The notes: generated by a model not told the origin, from the letters alone. 64,000 nucleotides of DNA from Candidatus Cloacimonadota bacterium (GCA_030445745.1 JASUTE010000002.1:62001-126000); one strand, 5' to 3'. Counted from the first letter of the stretch, positions 24,439 to 34,439 are shown. Numbers and translations: made by a program.

Positions 24439-25256
24439 TATTGATTTATCCGCTTTTTATGTTTTATTAATTTTTGACCATGTTGTCCAAGTTTTTTCAG
24501 CTTCACATTACCACTACCAGACCAGTTGGCTAACATCTCATCTATAACTTTTGCTTTGCAGCATATAGCTCCAACAAGAATCTCAGAAAATACAGGATTA
24601 CGAGTGTTCTGGTAGTTTTGGTAAACCTGCAGATAGAAATCTGGATTAATCTTGAACACATTTTTCAGAAAATGTATGTTCAACTTTTTCATGCTATCGG
24701 TGGCATAGAGCCAATTATTTTCCAATTTCCTAAAAATGGGTTCAATGTAGGAATTATCATATTTTATAATTTTCACCAGCAACTTTTGCAGGGCATTGTT
24801 CATAAGCTCATTATCCTCTTTAATCCAATCCATTAAAGTATCCAAATAGGTCAAAGCATCCTTTTTCAGCAGCGGATACAGCGATTTATCGATAACAAAG
24901 TTCAGCGCTTTCTGTTCCTGAAAGCCGAGTAATACTTTTTTTAAATAAGGCAGGAAGAAATCGGGGTTTTTCTTAACAGCTTTAGCCATAAGATAGGCAA
25001 ACATTATGTAGCCGTATTCACCCTTATGCTTCAAAATATAATCATAAAATTCCACATATTGATCAGCATTTTTAGCTAGTTTGGAAGCTAAGGTCTTTCC
25101 TACTAAAGTAATAACAGCTTGTGGTATTTTATTGTCTATTCTTTCTGGATATGCATTATAAACTATGTCTATGTCGTAATCTTTCTGCGGAAGTTTACGC
25201 TGGTAAAAATCCAGAGTATCTTTTTTTAATCTTTCTTTCCAGTCCAATGAAATCAT
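24438..25256 (-). CDS. HEAT-like helical protein of unknown function
   Basis: The protein has 272 residues and is almost entirely alpha-helical, with repeated amphipathic helices and dyads such as YILKHKGEYGYIMFAYLMAK and NPDFFLPYLKKVLLG. The pattern resembles HEAT-type repeats of AlkD-like proteins, but I see no diagnostic residues and do not assign that function. The start at 25256 is chosen because AAGGAG precedes this ATG by 6 nt. It is coupled to greA by a one-base overlap. Confidence 0.6.
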   Translation of the reverse strand: MISLDWKERLKKDTLDFYQRKLPQKDYDIDIVYNAYPERIDNKIPQAVITLVGKTLASKLAKNADQYVEFYDYILKHKGEYGYIMFAYLMAKAVKKNPDFFLPYLKKVLLGFQEQKALNFVIDKSLYPLLKKDALTYLDTLMDWIKEDNELMNNALQKLLVKIIKYDNSYIEPIFRKLENNWLYATDSMKKLNIHFLKNVFKINPDFYLQVYQNYQNTRNPVFSEILVGAICCKAKVIDEMLANWSGSGNVKLKKLGQHGQKLIKHKKRINQ

Positions 25257-25287
25257 CACCAACTCCTTTCTGAGCGAGAACGGCCAG

Positions 25288-28200
25288 CTAATGCACTACC
25301 GCAATTTTTCCAAGTTTGTAGTCATCGCCTATATTTAAAACAAAAATATACAGCCCAGAAGCTACTTTGGCACCTGAACTGTTGCGACCGTCCCATCTAT
25401 ATACGTTTTCTAGAACGGATAACTCATCGATCTTATCCTTAAAAACTAAGCCACCATCTAATTCATAAATCCAAATCTTACCAGGTTTTTCTAACGGTAA
25501 GTTAGCAAAGCTGATATGTTCATATTTATTGGTATTAAAAGGATTAGGGTAAACAATTAAATGATTTAAATCTTCTATATCTGTCAAGCGAAAATGCGTT
25601 TTATTGCCATCGTTCTGAATAACATTTCCACTGAGGTCTTTAATATTTTCCAACTTCACAAAATAAGCCTGATTGCTATACTGTAGTGGTTTTTGCATGT
25701 GCAGTAGAATTGTGTAGTCAGCATCCATTGCGCTATATTCCACAGTTTCCAGTTCATTGTTCCAGTCTATGGAAGGCATTACCATGCTGTAATTTGCCAA
25801 ATTTTCCACAGTGGTTTCATCTAAAGCTTCGTTAAAATACAATCTAACAGTATTAGTTTCCACTACTTCAGCCTCGGTAAGTTTGGGACCGGTTACATCT
25901 TGCTGGTATTGGAAACTGAATTCTAAACCATGTTGTAAAACTCCGGTTCGGCCTTCTAAACTGCTTATTTGTAAGCTATAATTTGCCAAATCGGCAAATG
26001 GTTGTTGGAAGGAAAGTAGTAAACCTTTTTGTTGTGAGATAAAGTTTATGGATGCTGGTTTGCCCACCTGGTTGTTAACATTATAATTACCGCAATCCAA
26101 AGCCGAATTTGCCAGTTGACTAGTGAAAATTATCTTCAGCTCGTTAGCAGCGGACATTATAATTTGCTGCAGAATTGGTTGCGGGAAGGGTATAGCTCTT
26201 TTCCAATTTGTGGGAAGGCTTTCGGGTGGCAACTGCTGTTCATCGTAAGCGCTAAGGCTGTAGTAGAGTGTATCGCCAACAGTGTAGTGGGGCAAGGAAG
26301 TAAAAGAACTATCTATGTAGGAATCAGCTTCGATTTCAGTTATTTCCTGTATTTCATCTTTGAATTTACGATAGACCTTCACGCTGTGTCCACTTTGCCA
26401 ATTAAGTTCCACCTGGGTTGCGTTTAATGGCCTTAAACTGAAGTTGTGGGGTGTAGCGGGGCCGGTAAAATTGGCAGGTTGGATCAGGATAGAATAATAA
26501 TCATCCCCATAACCTTTGTTTACTATTATGCTGTTAGTATTTTCCAAGCATAGGATCGAGTTATTTTCGATGCTATTGGCTTCTCCCTGCCACATTGGTG
26601 TTAATTGGCCAGCTTGCAGGTCGGCAATGTAAATGTTAGGGGTAACTGCAATAATTAATTCTTGGTCGCCATCACCATCCATATCGCCCGAAGTTAGCGA
26701 ATTTTTCTGCAAAACTTCCGTGAAACTAAGATAGTCGATAAGTTCAATTTCGTTTTCGTTAATTCCAAATACAGCAAAATAGGAAAAAGTTTTATTCATA
26801 TCGGTGTCGTTCTGGTAATAGCCGCCAGCACAGAATTCCAGCTGGCCGTCACCATTGTAGTCGTTTATATCTAGATAGTAGGAATTTTGCACAGGTAGCT
26901 TGCTGTGCCAGGTCATAGTAAATTTATCATCGATCTTTTCAAATATCATGATATCGCCATCTTTATCGGCTGTTAAGATCTCGGCCTGGCCGTCGTTGTT
27001 CAAGTCTGCGCATTTCAGGGCGATAAATTCGTTGCGCTGATAAGTTGGTGTTTCGTTCAGCAAGTAGTCCATTTCTTCCAAATTCTCATCATACAGCATT
27101 ATCACTCTTTTAGTTACATTGTTTATGGTTTTGTTCTTTATCAAGGCTAGCTCATCTGTGCCATCCAGGTCATAATCTATAAAAGCTCCGCCATAAACTT
27201 GGCCAGTACTCCAGTAAAGGCTGTCGGCATAGTTATTCCCAGTGGTAAAAACTCGATAAAGAACACCTTCATTGCTGCTGATTCCCAAGCTTAAGGTCTT
27301 GTTTCCTGCCCAGTTGCTGGTAATATCAAGCGGATAGAAGATATCCCTAAAAGTGTAAAGTGTACTAAGTTGGTTATTTTGCAGCTGGAAGATACGATTA
27401 GTTTGCGAAGCGCCTGCTATTTCGGTAGCTATGAATTCCGCAGCTGTATCATCGCCGTTAAAATCTATCGCGTGATCTACCAATTTTAGTTCATTGTCCA
27501 AATTTTGGGTAGTATAGGAATTAACCCCAATTGTTTCGGTTGCAGTATAAAAGCTAAGAACGTTGTTCCAGCTATTTTCCAATCCACTTAAATTGGTTGC
27601 TGTAACATTTACATTACAGCTGCCTTGGGGAATATTTTCTGGCAAAGGCAACACTAAAATAGAGTCAGCCACGTTGTTATGAATAACATAACTTTGCTGA
27701 GCAAATTGTACTTGTAATTCCAGGTTTATTTTATCATCGAAAACAGTTTGCAGGAAATAAAGTGGTTTTTCTGCTTTATAGCGCTTCATAAAATAAGCAC
27801 CATATAGTTGGGGAGCAGTTTTATCCACATAAACATCCTTCATAAAGTAGTGGTGCTGATTATCGGTAGTTACCATGTCCAGGCGCAAGGTGTAGCGTGT
27901 TTCTATGTTAGGAAGGTCGAAAGAGGCCAAAGTTTCATTTTCTTTGGGCTCATAATAATACTGAGGAGTGTTTTGATGTGTGTCCACATCGAACCAATCC
28001 AGCGAAGAAGGATTTTGCTCTGTTGTATAGGCAACTGAGTAGCGCCAAAAATTTTGGCAATTAGCAGTACCAATTATTTCTACATCATCTTTCAGGTAAG
28101 CGTTTTCTGCTGGACTGCTAATATCTATTTCAAGTTGGTTAAAAGTCGTTAGAAGTGTGTAGACATCCAAAAGTCCATTGCCATAGTAGTTATCAAAATT

Positions 28201-29430
28201 GTTATCACCCAAATCCACACAGGAGTTAGTTAAGTGGTTTAAAACTTCCTGGAAAGTTAAGTCGGAATTAATGGAAAGCAACAGCGAAATGGCAGAGCTC
28301 ACGATTGGCGCCGCCATCGAGGTACCGCTTTGCGTGCTAAAGTAATTATCTTCTGTGGTAGCGTAGGTGCTTAAAATATTAACTCCGGGTGCTACCAGAT
28401 CAAGATGGGGACCAAATGTACTAAAAATAGCTCTTTCGTTGTTGTTATCTACAGCACCTACAGCAATAGTAGAGGAAAGATGTGCTGGATACCAAACCCC
28501 ACTTTGGCCCGTATTTCCCGAGGAAACAACTAATATACTGCCTTTAGAGTAAGCATATTGACAGGCATCAGCAATAATTTGCGAAAAGCTATCACTGCCC
28601 CAGCTACAATTTATAATATCAGCGCCCATATCAGCACAGTAAATTATTCCAGCGGCAGCATCATCATCTTGTAAGTATCCCGAAACTCCATCTGCTGTTT
28701 TGAAGCCGGCTCTTACAGGCAAAACTTTATTGTTCCAGCTTACACCGCTAATGCCAAAATTATTGTTGGTATCGGCGGCTATAATTCCTGCTACGTGAGT
28801 GCCATGATTATATTCGTCTGTAGGATCGTTATCTTGTTCTAAATAGTCACCAGAGGCCATATATCCCAGCTCAGAAGCATCTGTAAAATCCCAGCCATGC
28901 CAATCATCCACATAGCCGTTACCGTCGTCATCAATGCCATTATCGGGAATTTCCGCTTCGTTTATAAAAATATTTTCGTTCAGGTCAGGATGGTCGAAAT
29001 GGATTCCAGAATCTACTATTCCTACCAATATCTCACCGTTACCAGTGGAATAGTTCCAAGCAGCAGGTAGGTTGATATTCTGCAGGTATTCCAGCTGTTC
29101 ATCATAGCGGGTATCGTTCGGTGTTAGCAACATCTGGTTTAAGTAGTTTGGTTGTATGCTTTCCACTGCAGCTGGTTTAGCATTTTGTAGTTGCTGCCAA
29201 TCTATTTTTTTATCTACTTCTACCAAAAAGTAATTTCCTAATTGAGGCAGTATAGATTTTATATTTTTTACAGAGAAAGACTGCAGGTATTGATTTATTT
29301 CTTCGTTTTGAAAACTGGTTTTACTTTCCAGGGTAGAATCAGTTTTCAGAATCATCTGTTTAGGGGTAGTTTCAGCTGCAAATAAATGTACTACTAGCAA
29401 TAAAACCAGTAAAAAACTTATATATTTCAT
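25288..29430 (-). CDS. Very large secreted subtilisin-like (S8) protease with YPNPFN C-terminal domain
   Basis: A 1380-residue exported protease. The signal peptide covers residues 1-19 and a propeptide follows. The catalytic triad is Asp140 (IVDSGIHFDHPDL), His209 (HGTHVAGI) and Ser371 (SGTSMAAP). After the protease come several beta-rich regions, including FG-GAP/VCBS-like repeats around 740-960 (DLNNDGQAEILTADKDGDI, DGDGDQELIIA). Ig-like domains follow. A C-terminal sorting-type domain begins VYPNPFNTNKYEH and ends LYIFVLNIGDDYKLGKIAVVH. It is probably secreted and attached to the cell surface. Confidence 0.9.
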   Translation of the reverse strand: MKYISFLLVLLLVVHLFAAETTPKQMILKTDSTLESKTSFQNEEINQYLQSFSVKNIKSILPQLGNYFLVEVDKKIDWQQLQNAKPAAVESIQPNYLNQMLLTPNDTRYDEQLEYLQNINLPAAWNYSTGNGEILVGIVDSGIHFDHPDLNENIFINEAEIPDNGIDDDGNGYVDDWHGWDFTDASELGYMASGDYLEQDNDPTDEYNHGTHVAGIIAADTNNNFGISGVSWNNKVLPVRAGFKTADGVSGYLQDDDAAAGIIYCADMGADIINCSWGSDSFSQIIADACQYAYSKGSILVVSSGNTGQSGVWYPAHLSSTIAVGAVDNNNERAIFSTFGPHLDLVAPGVNILSTYATTEDNYFSTQSGTSMAAPIVSSAISLLLSINSDLTFQEVLNHLTNSCVDLGDNNFDNYYGNGLLDVYTLLTTFNQLEIDISSPAENAYLKDDVEIIGTANCQNFWRYSVAYTTEQNPSSLDWFDVDTHQNTPQYYYEPKENETLASFDLPNIETRYTLRLDMVTTDNQHHYFMKDVYVDKTAPQLYGAYFMKRYKAEKPLYFLQTVFDDKINLELQVQFAQQSYVIHNNVADSILVLPLPENIPQGSCNVNVTATNLSGLENSWNNVLSFYTATETIGVNSYTTQNLDNELKLVDHAIDFNGDDTAAEFIATEIAGASQTNRIFQLQNNQLSTLYTFRDIFYPLDITSNWAGNKTLSLGISSNEGVLYRVFTTGNNYADSLYWSTGQVYGGAFIDYDLDGTDELALIKNKTINNVTKRVIMLYDENLEEMDYLLNETPTYQRNEFIALKCADLNNDGQAEILTADKDGDIMIFEKIDDKFTMTWHSKLPVQNSYYLDINDYNGDGQLEFCAGGYYQNDTDMNKTFSYFAVFGINENEIELIDYLSFTEVLQKNSLTSGDMDGDGDQELIIAVTPNIYIADLQAGQLTPMWQGEANSIENNSILCLENTNSIIVNKGYGDDYYSILIQPANFTGPATPHNFSLRPLNATQVELNWQSGHSVKVYRKFKDEIQEITEIEADSYIDSSFTSLPHYTVGDTLYYSLSAYDEQQLPPESLPTNWKRAIPFPQPILQQIIMSAANELKIIFTSQLANSALDCGNYNVNNQVGKPASINFISQQKGLLLSFQQPFADLANYSLQISSLEGRTGVLQHGLEFSFQYQQDVTGPKLTEAEVVETNTVRLYFNEALDETTVENLANYSMVMPSIDWNNELETVEYSAMDADYTILLHMQKPLQYSNQAYFVKLENIKDLSGNVIQNDGNKTHFRLTDIEDLNHLIVYPNPFNTNKYEHISFANLPLEKPGKIWIYELDGGLVFKDKIDELSVLENVYRWDGRNSSGAKVASGLYIFVLNIGDDYKLGKIAVVH

Positions 29431-29540
29431 TTTGATTCCTACCTTTTGTTTATATTTACTGCTAAAAAATAGATTTTAGATCGGTTCCCAAAAGGCAGGA
29501 ACCGATGATGCTATATTTCCACTCTATTTTTTCCTGAGTT

Positions 29541-30446
29541 TTAAAAATTATAACTAAGTCCAAACATGTGTACATCATCTATCTCATTTTGGAAGGGTAA
29601 GTAGGCATAATCTAAACTGAATTTACTTACCATTATGCCAAACCCACCACTGAAGTTCTGGCTGTCGTGATTGAATTTGTAGCCCAGGCGCAGGTCGAAG
29701 TTCTGGAATAAATTTGTGTTTACTCCCCAGGCAGCTTTAAATTCATCATCATCAGATTCTTTGGAGAGTTTAAGTTCGCTAGATAATGTGACCACCCCCT
29801 GCAGAAGCTGGATATCATCTACAACTGCTGCAACTTGGTAGGTTTCTGGCAGGTCGATGTTTTCCTTGTCCATCTTACTGGTGAAGCCGATATGTTTAAT
29901 AGCAGCAGCCAGCTTCAGATAGCGCAGCGGGGTTAGGTAATAATAGCCAAAATCGAAAGAAGCTCCCACACTGCTAGAATTATCTATTTTTTCGTAAATT
30001 CCCATTACATTTACTCCTAAATAGTGGTTAGGAAGCAGACGCCTGCCCACATTAAGAGTCAGGTTCATGTCCATAGGATGAAATTCACCAATAACCTGGC
30101 CTACATCATCCCTATTTTCCAATTTGCCATAATCTAAATAGTGATAGCCAACAGCAAAGCTGGTTTTAGGAGTGGAATACAGATAGGAAAGGCTGTTCAT
30201 AGAAGTATCGAAGATCCAGTAGTTCTGATTCACAGAAATTGTTCTGGTAGGATTTAGCATGGCAGCGGCTGGGTTTTCGGTGTAGCAAAAGGCATCTTGC
30301 GCCAAACTGGCATTGGTTCCAGCCATAGCTGCTTGCGCCGTACCAGTGGTTATCTTCAGCATCTGAAATCCACTTTCACCGCTTATTTCAGCTGCCAAAA
30401 ACATAGTTAAACTTAGTAGCATGACTACTGTAATTATTTTTTTCAT
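29541..30446 (-). CDS. PorV/PorQ-like outer-membrane beta-barrel protein
   Basis: The 301-residue protein has a signal peptide (MKKIITVVMLLSLTMFLAA) and then the FQMLKITTGTAQAAMAGTNASLAQDAFCYTENPAAAM stretch, given here as separate pieces: FQMLKI, AAMAGTNAS, TENPAA. This N-terminus is diagnostic for the PorV/UPF0164 family. Alternating beta-strand pattern runs to a C-terminal aromatic residue (LSYNF). PorV is the outer-membrane shuttle of the type IX system. Its position between two genes whose products end in YPNPF-type domains fits that role. Confidence 0.8.
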   Translation of the reverse strand: MKKIITVVMLLSLTMFLAAEISGESGFQMLKITTGTAQAAMAGTNASLAQDAFCYTENPAAAMLNPTRTISVNQNYWIFDTSMNSLSYLYSTPKTSFAVGYHYLDYGKLENRDDVGQVIGEFHPMDMNLTLNVGRRLLPNHYLGVNVMGIYEKIDNSSSVGASFDFGYYYLTPLRYLKLAAAIKHIGFTSKMDKENIDLPETYQVAAVVDDIQLLQGVVTLSSELKLSKESDDDEFKAAWGVNTNLFQNFDLRLGYKFNHDSQNFSGGFGIMVSKFSLDYAYLPFQNEIDDVHMFGLSYNF

Positions 30447-30461
30447 CTAGCCTCCGTAAAC

Positions 30462-33400
30462 TTACTTTTCAATTGCAAACTTCAGTTTTTTTACCTTGCC
30501 GTTTGCCTTTAAAATGGCGCAATAAACACCGCTTGCCATCTTATTAACGTTCAAGTTCATACTGCCAGCCACATATGCTTCTGCAGTAATAGTTTTTTGT
30601 TTAATTATACTGCCTGTGATGTCAAATACTTTTATTTTTACCGGAGTGGATTCCGACAGCATGAAACGCACACTAATATGATCTTCCATAACCTTACCTT
30701 TGAATATACTGCGATTAAAAGCAGAACTAAAGGGATTTGGGTAAACATAGGTTTCCGAGTTTATAAAAAGATCGGAGCCGGAAAATTGATTTTGTGGTAA
30801 AGGCTGGCTATAAGCTGCTGTACGCTGCAGATTGGCATATTCGGTTTGCCAGCCGCTATTACTTAAACTCAGGCCAGGCATAGCAATTTTATAAAGTTCA
30901 CCATTATCAGCAGCAATAAATACAGTTGGTACACCTTCATATTCAGTATAGATTGGGAAATTACGCGAACTGCTATTTAGCGCATAAGTTTTTCCTAAAA
31001 CAGTTTTAAAAGTGTTGTTAAGATTATTTTTCCAAACTGAAAGACGGTTCTTGGAAAAGTTGCCGATTACTTCGGGAATGTTGTCCTCATCGGTATCGAC
31101 GCTAATTACTCCGGCAGCACTCTGGGTGGAATCTGGGGCGGGTAGCTGTGCCTGTGGTGTAAAATAGTTACCCAAATGATCAATAGAAACAAAATAATTT
31201 TCGCCACCCAAGATAGTTTCCAACTTACCGTTGCCATCGGTATCGGCAAAAGTAGGAAGCGAATAAGCAGGTAGAGGTATTTTTACTGGATAATCTGCTA
31301 GAAGTTCACCATTTTGTTGGTAAGCGTATAGCAGTGAATCGGAAGCGGTCAATATCAGGTTGTCCTGGCCGTCTGCGGTAATATCGGCTAAGCTGGCCGA
31401 AATTAGCTGGGCAGAAACGGGAAAATCAGCCAAAGTTACAGTTTCCGTTGCAGAAAAATTATCTAATTCCTTACTGCAGAAATTACCCAGCTCATCAACA
31501 TAGAAAAGGTGGTTGTCTTTGTACATCAAATTAGCAGCAAGCTGATTGGTCAGTTCCACTGTATCGGAGATCGTATATTCGTTGTCCATACAAATCAATT
31601 TAGTATTATTTTGCGAATTCAAAGCTAAAATAGTTCTTTTTTCGTTATTATCTGTTATCACAGGTGGAGCAACCCAGGTTTGGTTGGTGAAACTTTCAGC
31701 ACCGATAATGTAATTGTCGTTTACAAAATATAGAGTATAAAGAATGCTTCTTAATTCATCTTCTTCAAAAGTGGGCAATAGAAAAGTCTTATTTTGCTTA
31801 TCATAGGCAAAATATTCAGCCAGAGGAGAAATTTGGAAATTTTCTAAAATCTCATTATTTTTCCAAAAATATAAATTTCCATTTGGCATGGGGTAGAATA
31901 ATTCTTTGCTGCCGTCATCGTCGAAATCTACTACAGCAGCAGGGAAGTGGTTTTCTCCCATAAAATCTGTTTTGAATCTATCATCAAAGTTAACTGAGAA
32001 GGTCATTAGGGTATCAGCGGCACTTATATCAAAAATTTCCAATTGGCTTTTTCCATAATAGCTATCGGAGGTGGGTTGAGATGTATAGCCAGTAAAAGGA
32101 TCTACCGATTTACCAAAATATGTGTTGTTACCTTCTCGATAGGAATCGTAGGCAGAACCCCAGCTAGCCATGCTAATAAGAGCATCCATATGCTGAATTC
32201 CGTCTGCTTCTTCCAAATCTACTCCCTTGTGAGAACCATCGGCATTAACCACATTAATTCCTTCAGCGGGATTGAATTTCGCTTCGATAATATTTTCATC
32301 AATATGCCAGATAAATATACCGGAGCCATCCACTGTTTGGTTATCGGCACCGGGCGCTTCCCCATAACCTGGGCCCGGCAAATAAAAATCCCATTCACAA
32401 CCCAAGTAGGTGTTTTTCATAAAATTAAAGCGGGGCACATTATCGTTTGGGGGCGGGTAGTAGTCCTGATCTTCAATAAGCTTGAAGGTGAAATTAGGAA
32501 AACCGTTTAAGGTGCTATTATCGGGATTTTGCTGCCGGTTTTCCAATAAAAAATACTCTTTATCTGTTATCTTAATTTTATACAATTTAGGGATTTGATC
32601 AGCGGCTGCCATGGGATAGGTAAGTTCAAAATTAGTATCGCTGTAGTCGATCTCTACCAAGTTATCTGATTCCCAGCCCATGTAATAGCGAGACCAAGCA
32701 CAAGGTAGAGGAGGCACATTTCCGTTTGCATTCCAAGCTCCAGTACCCATTATGCCAAAATTACCAATCCCATTACCACCACCATTGGCAGAGACATTAT
32801 CGAATAAGGTGGGTAAGCCCATTTGACGACAATAGAGGTAGGTGAGAATACCAAAAAGTTGAAAATTTATATCACCTGGTTCAAAATCGGGCTGCCATTC
32901 TGTTTCCGGACATATTATTAGCTCTTTTACTATTTTTCCATCATCGGTTTCTATGCCGGGATAATTTTCATTATCGGGCTGCAGACCTTCCTGCAAAGAG
33001 GTGCGGGTAAGAAAAGTGCTAAAAAGTTCATCTGGGTTAGCAGAGTTTATGTCTGCTTCTTGGCCGGCGCCAGCATGGAAAATAATAAAAGAGTCGTATT
33101 TATCAAAATCTACAAAATTATCAGCAGCTTGAATAGTTGCTTGAGCAAATTCGCTAACCCTTTCCAACTCTTTATCATCATCGCCATAGTATTCCATAGT
33201 TTGCGGTAGCGTTATTACAGAATCTACTACGGTGTAGTTATCTTCGCTAAGAATAAAATTACCGTGGGAGGCATCTTGCAAATAACAGGAAAGATGGAAC
33301 ATATAGCGCTGAAAATAGGCTTTATTGTGAGGAATAGAATCTGGATAAGTTGGTTCGGTAATAAATTCTACATCCTGAAATTGAGCACGTAATACCAAGA

Positions 33401-33563
33401 TACTATCTGGCATATTGCTGCTTTTTGTATTGGGAGCGGGACGAAAAATTTCCGAATTATATTCCTGATAATTTTGGAAATCACTTTTTTTGGCTGGATG
33501 CGGTGGCACAGCCAGTAACATAGCTGAAGCTATAAGAAGAGTCACAAATAAAATTTTTTTCAT
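30462..33563 (-). CDS. M6-family metalloprotease-like protein with a lost zinc site and YPNPF C-terminal domain
   Basis: The 1033-residue exported protein starts at 33563 (MKKILFVTLL), preceded by GGAAGGAATT. The frame extends 15 codons further, but without a ribosome site. An M6 (immune inhibitor A-like) domain is recognised from IIFHAGAGQE, NFGIMGTGAWNANG, LENRQQNPDN and IFIWHIDENI. Where M6 proteases carry HExxHxLGLP, this protein reads TYLYCRQMGLP, so both histidines and the glutamate are replaced. FG-GAP-like repeats and a sorting-type domain (YVYPNPF to VYCAILKANGKVKKLKFAIEK) follow. It is probably a secreted, catalytically inactive relative. Confidence 0.8.
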   Translation of the reverse strand: MKKILFVTLLIASAMLLAVPPHPAKKSDFQNYQEYNSEIFRPAPNTKSSNMPDSILVLRAQFQDVEFITEPTYPDSIPHNKAYFQRYMFHLSCYLQDASHGNFILSEDNYTVVDSVITLPQTMEYYGDDDKELERVSEFAQATIQAADNFVDFDKYDSFIIFHAGAGQEADINSANPDELFSTFLTRTSLQEGLQPDNENYPGIETDDGKIVKELIICPETEWQPDFEPGDINFQLFGILTYLYCRQMGLPTLFDNVSANGGGNGIGNFGIMGTGAWNANGNVPPLPCAWSRYYMGWESDNLVEIDYSDTNFELTYPMAAADQIPKLYKIKITDKEYFLLENRQQNPDNSTLNGFPNFTFKLIEDQDYYPPPNDNVPRFNFMKNTYLGCEWDFYLPGPGYGEAPGADNQTVDGSGIFIWHIDENIIEAKFNPAEGINVVNADGSHKGVDLEEADGIQHMDALISMASWGSAYDSYREGNNTYFGKSVDPFTGYTSQPTSDSYYGKSQLEIFDISAADTLMTFSVNFDDRFKTDFMGENHFPAAVVDFDDDGSKELFYPMPNGNLYFWKNNEILENFQISPLAEYFAYDKQNKTFLLPTFEEDELRSILYTLYFVNDNYIIGAESFTNQTWVAPPVITDNNEKRTILALNSQNNTKLICMDNEYTISDTVELTNQLAANLMYKDNHLFYVDELGNFCSKELDNFSATETVTLADFPVSAQLISASLADITADGQDNLILTASDSLLYAYQQNGELLADYPVKIPLPAYSLPTFADTDGNGKLETILGGENYFVSIDHLGNYFTPQAQLPAPDSTQSAAGVISVDTDEDNIPEVIGNFSKNRLSVWKNNLNNTFKTVLGKTYALNSSSRNFPIYTEYEGVPTVFIAADNGELYKIAMPGLSLSNSGWQTEYANLQRTAAYSQPLPQNQFSGSDLFINSETYVYPNPFSSAFNRSIFKGKVMEDHISVRFMLSESTPVKIKVFDITGSIIKQKTITAEAYVAGSMNLNVNKMASGVYCAILKANGKVKKLKFAIEK

Positions 33564-33571
33564 AATTCCTT

Positions 33572-33614
33572 CCAAAAAATGAAACACCCTCCTATCATAG
33601 AAAGACAAGAGGGT
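33572..33614 (-). terminator. Possible intrinsic terminator after the zinc-ribbon gene
   Basis: On the minus strand ACCCTC (33609-33614) pairs with GAGGGT (33586-33591) across a 17-nt loop and is followed by GTTTCATTTTTT. The long loop makes it weaker than a textbook terminator. Confidence 0.45.
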
Positions 33615-33648
33615 ATCTCAAGGGGAGGGTTTGCGTTTTGGGAATTTT

Positions 33649-33855
33649 TTAAAGTTTTCCAGACATTATATCTTTTTCATTACATTTACAAATATCAACA
33701 AATTCGTACTTAGGCGCCCATTTACCAGATTTAGATTTAACATTTCTAACTAACTTGACCTTTTTTATTTCAGTATCACATTTTGGGCAAATAACCTTAC
33801 CTTCAGTACTAATTTCGTGAGCTAATTTTGCTGAGAACGATCTTCCTTTAGGCAT
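33649..33855 (-). CDS. Small zinc-ribbon-like protein
   Basis: A basic 68-residue protein with VICPKCDTEIKK (CxxC at residues 23-26) and a second DICKCNEKD pair (CxC, about residues 55-57). The two pairs can form a zinc site. An AAAGGAGTGATG-type ribosome site precedes the ATG. It lies 20 nt after the EF-P gene, and co-transcription suggests a link to translation, which is inference only. No named family recognised. Confidence 0.7.
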   Translation of the reverse strand: MPKGRSFSAKLAHEISTEGKVICPKCDTEIKKVKLVRNVKSKSGKWAPKYEFVDICKCNEKDIMSGKL

Positions 33856-33875
33856 TTTGCATCACTCCTTTCAAG

Positions 33876-34439
33876 TTATTGAACTCTCTCTATATATTCA
33901 CCGGTTCTAGTATCAATTTTTATTTTATCCCCTCTTTCTATGAAGAAGGGAACAGTAATATCCAAACCGCGGTCGGTAACCGCTTTTTTGCCGCTGGCAG
34001 AAGCAGTGTTGCCTTTCACATTTGGTTCACATTCGGCAACTTCTTGTATTACTGTAACCGGCAATTCTATTCCTAAAATATTTCCATCTGGGTCGAGTTT
34101 CATAGCTACTTCCATATTTTCTACCAGATATTTGTCAAGCTCTCCAATCTGTTCTTTAGGAACATGCATCTGTTCGTAGGTATCGGAATCCATGAAAACA
34201 TAGAAATTGCCGTCGTAGTAAAGATATTCTTTCTTTTGCTTTTCCACACGCACTTCTTCTATTTTTTCACTGGTACGGAAAGTATTTTCTATCAGCTTGC
34301 CATTTTCAATATTTTTAAGTTTAGTACGTACAAAAGCAGCGCCTTTACCCGGCTTCACATGCAAAAATTCTGTAACTTCGTAAAGCCCATTTTTGAACTT
34401 AATAATCATGCCGTTCCTTATATCGGAAGTAGACGCCAT
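33876..34439 (-). CDS. efp: Translation elongation factor P
   Basis: Relieves ribosome stalling at polyproline. From the ATG at 34439 the protein has 187 residues, the family length. It begins MASTSDIRNGMIIKFKNGLY and carries the tip lysine K32 in HVKPGKGAAFVR. The middle OB domain holds YYDGNFYVFMDSDTYEQ. The C-terminal signature reads KKAVTDRGLDITVPFFIERGDKIKIDTRTGEY, in separate segments. The frame extends 37 codons upstream with a hydrophobic stretch, but AAAGGG just before 34439 and the family length favour the shorter form. No modification gene (epmA or earP) is nearby. Confidence 0.95.
   Translation of the reverse strand: MASTSDIRNGMIIKFKNGLYEVTEFLHVKPGKGAAFVRTKLKNIENGKLIENTFRTSEKIEEVRVEKQKKEYLYYDGNFYVFMDSDTYEQMHVPKEQIGELDKYLVENMEVAMKLDPDGNILGIELPVTVIQEVAECEPNVKGNTASASGKKAVTDRGLDITVPFFIERGDKIKIDTRTGEYIERVQ

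Noticed and set aside
32043-32510. Open frame of 155 codons on the plus strand inside the M6-like gene
   Set aside because: Antisense to an intact, family-recognisable protein; no start context.
33564-33608. Longer N-terminus of the M6-like protein starting MSFYDRRVF
   Set aside because: It would put 15 charged or aromatic residues before a clean signal peptide; GGAAGGAATT supports the internal ATG at 33563.
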